DNA from: Lewinellaceae bacterium
GTDB taxonomy: Bacteria; Bacteroidota; Bacteroidia; Chitinophagales; Saprospiraceae
NCBI GenBank assembly: GCA_020636405.1
Contig: JACJXW010000005.1
Span: forward strand, 558,001 to 622,000
Length of the DNA stretch: 64,000 nucleotides
Reading direction: 5' to 3'
The translations under genes and the position numbers were made by a program. The notes beneath the pieces are model-generated. The model saw nothing but the letters and a program-made list of their open reading frames with translations, was not told the origin of the DNA and ran no database searches. Shown here in pieces: positions 8,930 through 18,189 of the stretch. Position 1 is the first letter of the stretch; each line of letters starts with the position of its first letter.

Positions 8930-11338
8930 ATGAGGAAACTACTTCTTATCATCTTTCTGCTTTCAGGATGGGTTGCCGGCCGCGCGCAGGAACTCACTTT
9001 TCGGTCGGAGAGTATCCGCACCTATGCAGTGGTGATAGGTATTTCCGAGTACCAGGATAACAGCATACAGGACCTGGGCTATGCCCATAAAGATGCAAAG
9101 GAGTTTGCGGACTTTCTGAGGTCCCGGGCGGGGGGAGAACTGAGCCGCCGCGAGCTCAAAGTACTGATCAATGAAGAGGCGACGTTAGCCCGGATACAAT
9201 CTGAGTTGAAGTGGCTGGCGAAAAAGGCCGGGGACGGAGACCAGGCCATTATCTATTTTGCCGGACATGGGGATGTGGAGACGAAAAATGATGAGGAAAA
9301 GGGGTATTTGCTGGCTTATGATACCCCTTACAACAATTACCGCCTCAACGCCTTGGGGCTGGATTATCTCAATGAGCAAGTGGTTGGGGAGCTTTCGCAG
9401 AAAGGAGCGAAGGTGGTCATCATTACAGACGCCTGCCATTCCGGCGCTCTGGCCGGCAGCAATGTCAACGGCCGGCAGGCCACTGCGGCGGAATTGATGA
9501 AGCGTTTTTCGAACGAGGTGAGGATCATGTCCTGCCAACCATACGAGCTCTCTCTTGAAAAAAGAGCACTGGGTGGCGGGCGGGGTGTGTTTTCCTATTA
9601 TCTGATCCAGGGGCTGAAAGGGCGGGCCAACCAGGGCCGCAAAGATGTGGTTGACCTGTACGAACTGGAGAATTTCCTACAGGAAAAGGTGCGCAAAGAG
9701 ACAGATAAGTCTCAGCATCCGGACATTTTCGGCGGCTTAAAAAAGGAAGCGCTCTTCCTGATCGACGAAGCCACTCTGGAAGAATTGAAAAGTATTGAGA
9801 AGGCGGAACTGGAACGGAGCCTGGAAGAAGAAGTGCTCTCCAAACTGGCAACAAGAGAAGGGTACGTTAATTATGAAGGTTTCAAAGACGCGTTGGAAAA
9901 AGGCCGGCTGGCCAGCCCGGCGGGCAGGTCCGCCCTTGATTATTACGATGCGCTTTATGCCGATACGGCATTCATACCTCTGAGAAGCATTATCGATGAA
10001 CGCCTTACCATTGCGTTGATGGACTCGGTGCAGCAGGCGATCAATGCTTACCTCAAGACCGATCCGGAAGAGTTGTCTCAGCGGGAGCGTTTCGACCAGA
10101 AATACACCCGTTTCCCGGTTTACCTTCAGCGGGTTGCCGAGATCCTTGGCTCCCGGGATCCCCGATACCAGGAAACCCTGGCCAAGCAGTATTACTTTGA
10201 AGGGTTGGTGTTGCGCCTGGAAGCGGAGGGCCAGAGCGATAGGGATTCTCTGTACCGCCTGGCGCTGGAAAAGCAGGAAAAGGCCCTGGAAATGGAAGGG
10301 CGGGCCGCTTACATCCACAACGAGCTTGGCGTATTGCTGCCGGAACTGGGCGAATTCGAAAAGGGCATAGCGCACCTTCAAAAGGCCATTGAGATCTCGC
10401 CGACCTGGGCAATCCCCTACAACAACCTGGCCGTCGACTACAAGCGGCAGGGCAACCTGGAGGAGGCAAAAGCCCATTATCTGAAGGCCATTGCCTTTAA
10501 GCCCGATTTCTCCTCCGCCTATTCCAACCTGGGCAACCTCTTTGTAGCACAGGAAGAATACGATTCCGCTGAGTTGATGTACCGAAAGGGGATCGAGCTG
10601 GGCCCCACCTACAAGGACAATTATCTTAACCTGGGCCTTTTACTCAGTGGTTATGAGGGGAAAGAAGCGGAAGCGGAAAACCTGTACCGGGAGGCGATCC
10701 GGCTATCCCCTGATTACCCGGAGGCCTGGTTCGAACTGGCCAATCTGTATGATGCTCAGGAATTGGCCGATTCTGCCGAGGCCTATTACCTGAAGGCGAT
10801 CTCGCTGCGGCCGGCTTATCTGGAAGCCCGCCAGAATTTAGGTATTTTTTACTATTTTCAAGGACGCCAGGAAGAAGCGGAGGGGCAGTTCCATGAAGCC
10901 ATCCGGTTGGATGCGGGCTACCTTCCCGTATATGTAAACCTGGGGTTTCTGTACGTAGAACAAGGGGAATGGGAAAAAGCGGTGCAGTTGGTTCAGGAAG
11001 CGCCGCTCGATACCAGTGCGCAGGTTCAGATATGGCACGAAATCGGTTTTGCGGCTTTTCAATCCGAGCGGTACGACGAAGCCCGGAACGCTTTTAACAT
11101 GGCGGTAGAGGCCGGGCCGGCGAACCCATGGAACAGTTATATGCTATGCACTTTCCACGTGTTGCTCGGGCAGGAAAGCGAGGCCCTTATCCAATTGGAG
11201 AAGGCCCTGGAAAAAGCCCGGCGCGCCGGTGAAGATTATTATGAGCAGGTGAGCACAGATGAGGACCTGGCCCCGCTTCGCCTCACCGAAGGGTATAAAG
11301 AGCTAATGGAACGGTTCTTCCCCGGCCGCCAGGATTGA
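8930..11338 (+). CDS. exported caspase-fold (C14) protein with TPR repeats
   Basis: An 802-residue protein with signal peptide MRKLLLIIFLLSGWVAGRAQ. Residues of about 30-270 form a caspase/metacaspase-type peptidase C14 domain: YAVVIGISEYQD at the first strand, catalytic His113 in YFAGHGD and catalytic Cys169 in ITDACHSGAL, so the dyad is intact. After a helical linker (about 280-430), eight or more TPR units run to the end, with repeats such as IPYNNLAVDYKRQGNLEEAK and AYSNLGNLFVAQEEYDSAE. The enzyme is expected to cut after Arg, Lys or Asp in the periplasm or outside the cell, with TPRs holding partners. It is the first of three related genes. Bacterial caspase-like proteins are linked to stress and death responses, but no function is shown here. 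Confidence 0.9.
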   Translation: MRKLLLIIFLLSGWVAGRAQELTFRSESIRTYAVVIGISEYQDNSIQDLGYAHKDAKEFADFLRSRAGGELSRRELKVLINEEATLARIQSELKWLAKKAGDGDQAIIYFAGHGDVETKNDEEKGYLLAYDTPYNNYRLNALGLDYLNEQVVGELSQKGAKVVIITDACHSGALAGSNVNGRQATAAELMKRFSNEVRIMSCQPYELSLEKRALGGGRGVFSYYLIQGLKGRANQGRKDVVDLYELENFLQEKVRKETDKSQHPDIFGGLKKEALFLIDEATLEELKSIEKAELERSLEEEVLSKLATREGYVNYEGFKDALEKGRLASPAGRSALDYYDALYADTAFIPLRSIIDERLTIALMDSVQQAINAYLKTDPEELSQRERFDQKYTRFPVYLQRVAEILGSRDPRYQETLAKQYYFEGLVLRLEAEGQSDRDSLYRLALEKQEKALEMEGRAAYIHNELGVLLPELGEFEKGIAHLQKAIEISPTWAIPYNNLAVDYKRQGNLEEAKAHYLKAIAFKPDFSSAYSNLGNLFVAQEEYDSAELMYRKGIELGPTYKDNYLNLGLLLSGYEGKEAEAENLYREAIRLSPDYPEAWFELANLYDAQELADSAEAYYLKAISLRPAYLEARQNLGIFYYFQGRQEEAEGQFHEAIRLDAGYLPVYVNLGFLYVEQGEWEKAVQLVQEAPLDTSAQVQIWHEIGFAAFQSERYDEARNAFNMAVEAGPANPWNSYMLCTFHVLLGQESEALIQLEKALEKARRAGEDYYEQVSTDEDLAPLRLTEGYKELMERFFPGRQD

Positions 11339-11450
11339 GCAAAGCCGGGAAATTGCCGGAAGAAGGGTAACCATAAGCCCGGATGGTAAATTAAAGGGTG
11401 CTGGATTTCAAACACTATTTACAACAAACAATATTGAAAAAAGCATCAAG

Positions 11451-12779
11451 ATGGAACAATTAAAACCTTTGCTGGGGCTACTCCTTTTTTTCCTCGTTTT
11501 GCCTTTCAGGCCAGAGGCTCAGAGCACCCTGCACCTGATCTTCAGCATTGACCAATACAATGAAGACATCAGTAAAGGATGCGAAATAGATGACGCCAAC
11601 TTGTCTACAACCCTGGAATTACTGGCTGAAGATGCCGGGATGCAGGTTAGGAAGCACTCTTATGGCTTTAACCAACAGGAGGCTTATCAATTTTTTCAGG
11701 ACTTCACCTGCTCGCCGGATGATGTCGTCGTGTTTTTCTACTCCGGACATGGTTTCCGCAGTGAGGACGACAACGTAGCCTGGCCCCTGATGTACTACTG
11801 CGTGGAAAACAGCCAGCCGTCAGCCGGCGATGGGCTGAAAAGCTGTGGTGTGCCATTGGATTGGGTACACCATATGCTGATCCAGAAAGGCCCGCGCATG
11901 TCCCTCACCATAGGGAACAGCTGCAACAACGTACCGGGTGATGAGGCCGCCAATGAACGGGCAAAAGGGCTTAAGAAGCAAAAGCAGGAGGATCAGGATG
12001 GAGAGAAGAACATGCAGAACATGGCGTTGCTGACCCAGTTCAAAGGCCACATTATTGCATCCGGCGCCTCTCCGGGGCAGTTTGCCTATACCAATGACGA
12101 GGATGGGTCTTATTTTGTCAATGAACTGACTAATGTGCTGCTGGAGGGCCTGCTCTTCGCCGATAACCCCACGTCCTGGGCAAGTATGCTCAAAAAAACG
12201 AGGGATGAAGTACAGAAGGAGAAACCGGACCAGCGCCCTCAGTTCCTGATCGTTGCCGACAATAAGAAGATGTACTCTGAAGGCAGCAACAATTACGTAG
12301 ATAAGGCTTCCTATGAAGAACTGGGCCTCGATGTGCCTGAGGTCGATGATGAATACTATGATAGCCTGGAATTGGATGATTTTGATGAAGATGACTATGC
12401 CGAGGAATGGGAGATGGAGTTCGACCAGCATGGGATGGAGGAACAAGCTTTGGAAAACCTGCCCTATATCTTGCTCAATAGCATATACCTGGATGATAAT
12501 AACGTAAGCTCGGATGAATTGAATAGGATGTATCAATACTATCTGAATCGCATGGACGATTCCGGCTACGACCAGGAGACGGCGAAAATGATGTTCGAAT
12601 TTGCCCGGGAGGATCTTGGCTCTGAATTGTTTCAGGAGTTTCTTCAGGATGCAATCCAGGAATTCAAAGAATACCTGGATGAAGATACAAAGTCGGCTGT
12701 TCTTTCAGCAATTGAAACGTCGGCCGACTATTCCGATGCCGAGAGCCTACAAAATTTTATCGAAGGTTTAAGATCATAA
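11451..12779 (+). CDS. second exported caspase-fold protein with acidic C-terminal region
   Basis: A 442-residue protein with a signal peptide (hydrophobic LLGLLLFFLVLPF, cleaved after PEAQ). Residues of about 25-265 resemble a C14 caspase domain: LHLIFSIDQYNED replaces the usual first strand, His100 sits in FFYSGHGF, and Cys158 in SLTIGNSCNNVP corresponds to the catalytic Cys, although the usual D-C-HSG context is replaced by NSCNN, a form also seen in plant-type metacaspases (DCCNS). The rest is strongly acidic (for example DEYYDSLELDDFDEDDYAEE) and helical, without clear TPRs. It starts 112 bases after the caspase-TPR gene. Whether it is active, a decoy or a regulator cannot be told. Confidence 0.8.
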   Translation: MEQLKPLLGLLLFFLVLPFRPEAQSTLHLIFSIDQYNEDISKGCEIDDANLSTTLELLAEDAGMQVRKHSYGFNQQEAYQFFQDFTCSPDDVVVFFYSGHGFRSEDDNVAWPLMYYCVENSQPSAGDGLKSCGVPLDWVHHMLIQKGPRMSLTIGNSCNNVPGDEAANERAKGLKKQKQEDQDGEKNMQNMALLTQFKGHIIASGASPGQFAYTNDEDGSYFVNELTNVLLEGLLFADNPTSWASMLKKTRDEVQKEKPDQRPQFLIVADNKKMYSEGSNNYVDKASYEELGLDVPEVDDEYYDSLELDDFDEDDYAEEWEMEFDQHGMEEQALENLPYILLNSIYLDDNNVSSDELNRMYQYYLNRMDDSGYDQETAKMMFEFAREDLGSELFQEFLQDAIQEFKEYLDEDTKSAVLSAIETSADYSDAESLQNFIEGLRS

Positions 12780-12815
12780 TTTACCCTACTTTTCACTCCT
12801 AAAAATCCATTTATC

Positions 12816-13595
12816 GTGCAGCAAATAATTTTCTTTTTACTATTGTCCCTGATGTTCCAGTTCGGGGCGGATGCTCAAAACAAGCCTATTGCAACCAACC
12901 GATCCTCTAAATTTACAGGAGGAAGCACGGCCATGGTTAGAACAAAGACCAAGCCTAAAGACAAAAAAATGGGCCTGGGGAGCCCGGTGCGGCCGGAAAA
13001 CATTGAGAACGAAGAGGTCGGAGAGGCATTCAATACCCTGGAACAAGGCAACTGGGATGAGGCCATAGACCAGTTGGATGACTATTCGGAAAACGACCCC
13101 GATGCTGCATTCGGCCTCGGGTTTGCCTATTATCTGGACGGGCAAACCGACAAGGCCATTGAGGCTTTCGAGCAAATGGCCGAGCTGGATCCTGAGAACC
13201 CCGAAGCCCTTTACTTTCTGGGGCTTTTATATGCTGAACAAGGCAATTATGAGCAGGCGGAGGATAAATTCCTTAGTTTACTTATGATGGATCCGTCAGA
13301 TGATGGCGCCTGGTACGAATTGGGCTTCCTCTATCTGGACACCGAGTACTACAGCGATGCTGCTGACTGCTTTAATAACGTATTGCTCATCAGCCCGGAA
13401 GACCCGGATGCCCCCTACGAACTAGCCCGGATTTATGCCATCTCCGGAAAGATCAGGGATGCCTTGACAGCCCTGGAACTGGCTTTCTCCAATGGATTTT
13501 CCGATGCTGACTTTGTCAGAGAGGATCCCGACCTGGAAGAGGTCCGGTCAACAGAAAGGTTCGATGAACTCATGGAGATATATTTCCCGGATTAA
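12816..13595 (+). CDS. exported TPR protein of the caspase cluster
   Basis: A 259-residue protein beginning with GTG; this start is chosen because it opens a proper signal peptide (QQIIFFLLLSLMFQFG, cleaved after GADAQ), while the first ATG inside would cut it in half. A basic low-complexity stretch (about 22-55) precedes four or five TPR units, for example AFGLGFAYYLDGQTDKAIEA and ALYFLGLLYAEQGNYEQAE. The C-terminus DPDLEEVRSTERFDELMEIYFPD resembles the end of the caspase-TPR protein, suggesting common descent. It follows the second caspase gene by 36 bases, so the two are probably co-transcribed and may form a complex; this is inference. Confidence 0.85.
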   Translation: MQQIIFFLLLSLMFQFGADAQNKPIATNRSSKFTGGSTAMVRTKTKPKDKKMGLGSPVRPENIENEEVGEAFNTLEQGNWDEAIDQLDDYSENDPDAAFGLGFAYYLDGQTDKAIEAFEQMAELDPENPEALYFLGLLYAEQGNYEQAEDKFLSLLMMDPSDDGAWYELGFLYLDTEYYSDAADCFNNVLLISPEDPDAPYELARIYAISGKIRDALTALELAFSNGFSDADFVREDPDLEEVRSTERFDELMEIYFPD

Positions 13596-13711
13596 CCAGC
13601 CGGCTTGTTGAACAGGAACCATGCGAACCAGGAGCAAAAAGGGCCATGAAGGGTTCGGGTGTGCAAAACATCAGACAGATGGTGCGACACTTTTGAGGCG
13701 GAGAAATTTGC

Positions 13712-13830
13712 GATTTTTGATGTGCGATGTGCGATTTTTGATGGAGCTCTTCAGGAGCAGCTCTTTTAGGGCTGCCCCTCCGATCGCCCAACATCGAAAA
13801 TCGAACGCCACAAATCAAACATCAAAAATC
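13712..13830. repeat. palindromic GATTTTTGAT-type repeat
   Basis: The left arm (GATTTTTGATG, then GCGATGTGCGATTTTTGATG) and the right arm (ACATCGAAAATCGAA, then AACATCAAAAATC) are largely complementary, and the spacer holds a further AGGAGCAGC/GGGCTGCCCCTC partial hairpin. The style matches the array at 37910-37964. Confidence 0.7.
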
Positions 13831-14308
13831 AGGAGGGCGGCTTGCTAAAGCAGCACAAGAAGTCCTGCAATTTTCATCTCACATTCCGCCCCCCTGACCC
13901 CATCAGCCGTCGTTTAGCTTCTGATTCGCATGGCCCATGCGATAATGAACAGTTTCATGCAAAATGGAAGTCCGCCTTCTTTTTTTCGTCTAAAAAAGAG
14001 CAGAAATTATCTTCCGGAGGCTTTTCGGATAATCGGTGATGGAATTTTGCAGATAGAGTATAATCACAAATAATATATTAAACAGGCCGATAAAGACAGG
14101 TTATTAATTCCTCGCATCCTCCTGGAGCCACCAAAGAAACTTCGGCCTTCCAGTTTCCGATGCGCGCACCTCTGCATAAATAGGGTTTTTCCTCTGTTGT
14201 AACTCCTTGAAAACAAAGGAATACGGTTTCTTATCTAGATTCTATCTAAATAATTTTCTCCTCTGAACTTTACCAAAAGCAAGGTTCTTTTTTAAGTGAA
14301 AAGCTTTA

Positions 14309-14316
14309 TATCTTTG
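14309..14316 (+). promoter_or_regulatory. Bacteroidota -7 box (TATCTTTG) of the nqr operon
   Basis: An exact TAnnTTTG match lies 82 bases before nqrA, following a T-rich stretch at 14285-14293. It is the best promoter candidate for the six-gene operon. A clear -33 TTTG at the usual distance was not seen. Confidence 0.5.
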
Positions 14317-14397
14317 CGGTGTTTTTTGAGAAGCCTATTATACTTGGTTATCATTGGTTTATGCTTTGAAGCCACGTACTAACTAACGTCAAAACGA

Positions 14398-16044
14398 ATG
14401 AATAGCATAAAGAGCAAGGCGGTTTTAGTAATCGTTGCCGTGCTTTCTGCCAACGCTGCCTGGGCCCAGTCAGAGGGCGGTAGCTCAGGATACGGAACGT
14501 ATTTCATTTACGGCCTGATCGCTGTATCGGTGCTGGTTTTCTTTATGATCATCTTGCAGGTTGCAGACAACCTGATGGTCATCGAGGCCAAGCAGTCCGG
14601 TGTGGCAAGCACCGGCGCCAACTTCTCTATCTTCCCCAACTGGAAGGAGCTGTTTGCGCCCCGTCTGCCGGAATACCTCAGAGGTAAGCCACTGACGGCT
14701 CTTCGGCGCGGGCACAACATCAACCTGGAAGGCGAAGCGGAGCTGGTGCTTGACGCCACCGCAGGCGCCAAGACATTTGCGATGCAGCCCTTCAACTTTA
14801 CAGGCATCTCCCCGATCCCCAAGTTGCTTGTGGAGGTGGGCGATGAGGTCAAGGCCGGCGACCACCTGTTCTTTGACAAGAAGCGCCCGGAGATCCTGTA
14901 CGTCGCCCCGGTAAGCGGTGAGGTCATCGCCATCAACCGCGGCGCAAAGCGTTCTATCACCGAGATCGTTATCCTGGCCGATAAAGAGATCAAATACCGC
15001 GAGTTAAAGGGGTTCGACCTGGATGGCGGTACCCGGGAAGGCCTGGTCCAGTACCTGCTTGACGCCGGTGTCTGGCCTCTGATCCGGCAGCGCCCCTATG
15101 ATATTGTTGCCGAGCATGATGTTGTGCCTCGCGATATTTTCATTTCGACTTTCGATACCGCTCCGCTGGCGCCCAACCTCAACTTTGTCATTCAGGGGCA
15201 GGAAGAGGCCTTCCAGAAAGGCCTTGATGTGCTCAATAAACTGACCGACGGCAAGGTATACCTCGGGCTGGACGGGCGCGGCAAAGAAAAACCCCACGCT
15301 GCATTTACGGAGGCAAAAGGCGTGGAAACCCACTATTTCCACGGTAAACATCCTGCCGGTAATGTCGGTGTACAGATCCACCACACCAAGCCCATCAGCG
15401 CTGGAGACAAAGTCTGGACGCTCGGTGTTCAGGATGTGGCTACAATAGGCCGGATATTTACGGAAAAGCGCTTCAATGCCGAACGCGTGGTAGCCCTGGT
15501 TGGCGCAGAACTCAAGCAAGCCAAGTACGTACGGACTTTCCTCGGCGCCAACATCGGTGACCTGATTAATGATAATCTGGCGAACGACCATGTACGCCTC
15601 ATTTCCGGCGATGTGCTTTCCGGCAAGAAAAAAACAGCGGACGAATTCCTGAACATCTTTGATGACCAGGTGACCGTAGTCCTTGAAGGGGATGATTTCG
15701 AGCTTTTCGGCTGGCTGCTCCCTTCTCTCAATACACCGAGTATTTCCCCGACGCTTCCCTCCACGTTGTTCCCGAACCTGAAAAAACGGGCGGAAACCAA
15801 CACGCACGGAGAAAAGCGCGCCTTCGTGGTAACGGGCAACTACGAATCCGTCCTGCCTATGGATGTCTATCCGCAGGAACTGATGAAGTCTATCCTCGTC
15901 GGTGATTTCGAAAAGGTCGAAGGGCTGGGCATTTATGAACTCAGCGAAGAAGACGTCGCGCTTTGCGAATTCGTCTGCGTATCCAAGCAGCCGGTCCAGC
16001 AGATCCTCCGCCAGGGGCTGGAAATGATGCGCGAACAAGGATAA
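14398..16044 (+). CDS. nqrA: Na+-translocating NADH:quinone reductase subunit A, with N-terminal membrane extension
   Basis: A 548-residue protein, about 100 longer than usual NqrA (about 450). The canonical part starts near residue 99 at LTALRRGHNINLEGEAE, matching the normal N-terminal K-K-G-L-D-L-P region, followed by KLLVEVGDEVKAGDHLFFDKK and APVSGEVIAINRGAKR, the biotinyl-lipoyl-like fold. The extra N-terminus has a signal-peptide-like segment ending NAAWAQ, then a Gly/Ser stretch and a transmembrane helix (about residues 38-58, FIYGLIAVSVLVFFMIILQV), giving a cytoplasmic NqrA body tied to the membrane. NqrA is the quinone-side subunit of the complex that couples NADH oxidation to Na+ export. 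It is first of the six genes in canonical order. Confidence 0.92.
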   Translation: MNSIKSKAVLVIVAVLSANAAWAQSEGGSSGYGTYFIYGLIAVSVLVFFMIILQVADNLMVIEAKQSGVASTGANFSIFPNWKELFAPRLPEYLRGKPLTALRRGHNINLEGEAELVLDATAGAKTFAMQPFNFTGISPIPKLLVEVGDEVKAGDHLFFDKKRPEILYVAPVSGEVIAINRGAKRSITEIVILADKEIKYRELKGFDLDGGTREGLVQYLLDAGVWPLIRQRPYDIVAEHDVVPRDIFISTFDTAPLAPNLNFVIQGQEEAFQKGLDVLNKLTDGKVYLGLDGRGKEKPHAAFTEAKGVETHYFHGKHPAGNVGVQIHHTKPISAGDKVWTLGVQDVATIGRIFTEKRFNAERVVALVGAELKQAKYVRTFLGANIGDLINDNLANDHVRLISGDVLSGKKKTADEFLNIFDDQVTVVLEGDDFELFGWLLPSLNTPSISPTLPSTLFPNLKKRAETNTHGEKRAFVVTGNYESVLPMDVYPQELMKSILVGDFEKVEGLGIYELSEEDVALCEFVCVSKQPVQQILRQGLEMMREQG

Positions 16045-16091
16045 GCAGGAAGATTTTTGAATCAATAATAATAATCTCACTATATAGAGAT

Positions 16092-17360
16092 ATGAAAAAG
16101 GCATTATTAAATTTTCTTCACAGAATCGAACCGGACAAGGAAAAGCACCCACTGCTGCACACGGTGTACGACGGGTTTTTCACCTTTGCATTTACTCCCA
16201 ACCTGGTGACTAAAGGTGGCGTCCACATCCGAGACGGCATGGACCTCAAGCGCCTGATGGTGCAGGTGGTACTTGCCCTCCAGGTTCTTTACCTCTTTGG
16301 CACTTACAACATTGGGCATCAGCACTTCGTGGCTTTGGGTGAATACACCGGATTTCTCCAGGGTGTTCACCTCAAACTGGTCTATGGCCTGATACAGATC
16401 ATCCCGCTCATCATCGTTGCTCACGTAGTGGGGTTGGGTATTGAATTCTTCTATGCCTACAAGAAGGGGCATGGTATCGAGGAAGGGTTCCTGGTTTCCG
16501 GTGCGCTGATCCCGCTCATTATGCCGCCGGACATTCCGCTGTGGATACTGGCGCTTTCTGTGGCATTTGCCGTATGGATCGGCAAGGAAGCTTTTGGCGG
16601 GACGGGTATGAATGTTCTCAATATCGCTTTGCTGGCGCGGGTATTCGTATTCTTCGCTTACCCGACCTATATCTCCGGCGATGAAGTGTGGGTTGCCGGC
16701 CTGTCGAGCCTGGCGCCAGGTGCTGCTGCTGATTATGGCTGGATACACCTCAGCGTTTTCAACCCGCTCTTCGAGGCGCTCAACCTTCCGGGGTACAACC
16801 CCGCTTCGGCTGTGGTTGACGGCTATACCGGCGCTACGCCCTTGAGCCTTGCATTCCACAGTGGTTGGGAGCACGTCACTGAAGTGTATACGGATGCTCA
16901 GATGTGGTGGGGCACCATTCCGGGCTCTATCGGGGAAACTTCCAAGCCGCTCATCATCCTGGGCGCACTGTATCTGGCAATAACGAAGATCGCGGACTGG
17001 CGCATCATGTTCTCGGCGGTCGTAGGGGCAGCTTTCATGGCCGTACTGCTCAACGCCTGGGGCGCTACCCCCTTTATGGAGGTGCCCTGGTACTACCAGT
17101 TCTACATGGGCAGTTTCTGGTTTGCGATCGCCTTTATGGCCACCGACCCGGTAACCGCCAGTGCCACTCCCTCAGGTAAGTGGATATATGGATTTCTGAT
17201 CGGATTTGTCGGAATGATCATTCGCGTACTGAACCCCGCTTATCCGGAAGGCTGGATGCTGGCCATTCTGTTCATGAATGTGTTCGCTCCGCTGATCGAT
17301 TACTATGTTGTACAGGCAAACATCAACCGCAGGCTCAAAAGGGCCAAGGTGGCTGCCTAA
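16092..17360 (+). CDS. nqrB: NQR subunit B
   Basis: A 422-residue integral membrane protein with about ten membrane helices. The start at 16092 gives MKKALLNFLHRIEPDKEKHP, the normal NqrB N-terminus; an earlier in-frame ATG at 15963 lies inside nqrA. Thr249 in GYTGATPLSL is the expected site of covalent FMN attachment through a phosphoester bond. NqrB also carries riboflavin and forms part of the Na+ path together with NqrD and NqrE. It follows nqrA by 47 bases. The C-terminal region (YQFYMGSFWFAIAFMATDPVTASATP) is strongly conserved in NqrB and the related RnfD. Confidence 0.96.
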   Translation: MKKALLNFLHRIEPDKEKHPLLHTVYDGFFTFAFTPNLVTKGGVHIRDGMDLKRLMVQVVLALQVLYLFGTYNIGHQHFVALGEYTGFLQGVHLKLVYGLIQIIPLIIVAHVVGLGIEFFYAYKKGHGIEEGFLVSGALIPLIMPPDIPLWILALSVAFAVWIGKEAFGGTGMNVLNIALLARVFVFFAYPTYISGDEVWVAGLSSLAPGAAADYGWIHLSVFNPLFEALNLPGYNPASAVVDGYTGATPLSLAFHSGWEHVTEVYTDAQMWWGTIPGSIGETSKPLIILGALYLAITKIADWRIMFSAVVGAAFMAVLLNAWGATPFMEVPWYYQFYMGSFWFAIAFMATDPVTASATPSGKWIYGFLIGFVGMIIRVLNPAYPEGWMLAILFMNVFAPLIDYYVVQANINRRLKRAKVAA

Positions 17361-17389
17361 CTCCTTTTTCCTGAAATAAAATCAGCAAG

Positions 17390-18136
17390 ATGTATACAAC
17401 CAGATATGTTATAGGTTTCATCTTCATCCTGACGGCGTCGGTCGCCGTCGGGCTGACCGGCCTGCGCGAAGTGACCAAGAACAAGGCCGCTCAGAATGAA
17501 GACATTTTCAATAAGCGGGCCATCTTGTCTGCCATTGAGGATTACCTGCCCGATGGCAAGAAAGTAGATAACCTGTCTGATCAAGAGGTCTCCCTTATTT
17601 TCGAAAAAATGGAACAGCCGGTGCTGAACATGCAGGGAGAGGCCGTGAATGATGTGAAGGCCGAAACGATCGACATGGCCAAGGAACGCAAGAAGCCGGA
17701 ATCCGAACGCCGCCTTCCCCTGTACATTTACGAACACAATGGAGAGAAATTCTACATTCTTTCGGTACGGGGCAACGGCCTGTGGGACGAGATCTGGGGC
17801 AATATCGCCCTGAAGGGCGACGGCAACACTATTGCCGGCGCGGCATTCGACCACAAAGGGGAAACTCCGGGCCTGGGCGCCGAGATCAAAGATAACCCAT
17901 CCTTCCCTGAACAATTTCAGGGGAAAAAGATCTATGATGATGGGGAGTTCGTTTCGGTCAAGGTGCGCAAAGGCGGAGCGAAGGATCCGGAGCATGAGGT
18001 AGACGCCATCTCGGGCGCTACGGTAACTTCGGACGGTGTGACCGAAATGCTTTATCGGGGCATCAATTATTACCAGCCCTTCCTGAAAGAAATACGGCAA
18101 TCCGAAGGCACTCAGGGATTGTTGATGCAGAAATAA
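17390..18136 (+). CDS. nqrC: NQR subunit C
   Basis: A 248-residue subunit with one N-terminal membrane anchor (YVIGFIFILTASVAVGLTGL) and a periplasmic FMN-binding domain. The motif ISGATVTSDGV places the FMN-linked Thr at residue 211. The region GLWDEIWGNIALKGDGNTIAG and the segment HKGETPGLGAEI are typical of NqrC/RnfG. The subunit relays electrons between NqrB flavin and the membrane redox centres. It starts 29 bases after nqrB. Covalent FMN attachment requires an ApbE flavin transferase, whose gene is not in this window. Confidence 0.96.
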   Translation: MYTTRYVIGFIFILTASVAVGLTGLREVTKNKAAQNEDIFNKRAILSAIEDYLPDGKKVDNLSDQEVSLIFEKMEQPVLNMQGEAVNDVKAETIDMAKERKKPESERRLPLYIYEHNGEKFYILSVRGNGLWDEIWGNIALKGDGNTIAGAAFDHKGETPGLGAEIKDNPSFPEQFQGKKIYDDGEFVSVKVRKGGAKDPEHEVDAISGATVTSDGVTEMLYRGINYYQPFLKEIRQSEGTQGLLMQK

Positions 18137-18189
18137 ACCGGATAATTCGGTGTCGCCCCGGGCGCCCGGAAATCATAAAACAAAGAACA

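Larger units (their letters stand above)
13596..14397. other. 802-base intergenic region before nqrA
   Basis: No supported gene lies here. A palindromic block occupies 13712-13830: GATTTTTGATG at 13712-13722 is exactly complementary to 13820-13830, with further A/T-rich 8-bp-unit repeats inside. The last 90 bases hold the probable nqr promoter. Two short open frames (around 13621 and 13842) lack signals of being genes. Confidence 0.6.

Noticed and set aside
13842..14039. A 65-codon open frame before nqrA
   Set aside because: It has no signal peptide, no ribosome site and no recognised pattern, and it runs through low-complexity sequence.
15963..16092. Upstream start for nqrB
   Set aside because: It lies within nqrA and would add 43 residues unlike NqrB; ATG 16092 starts at the conserved N-terminus.
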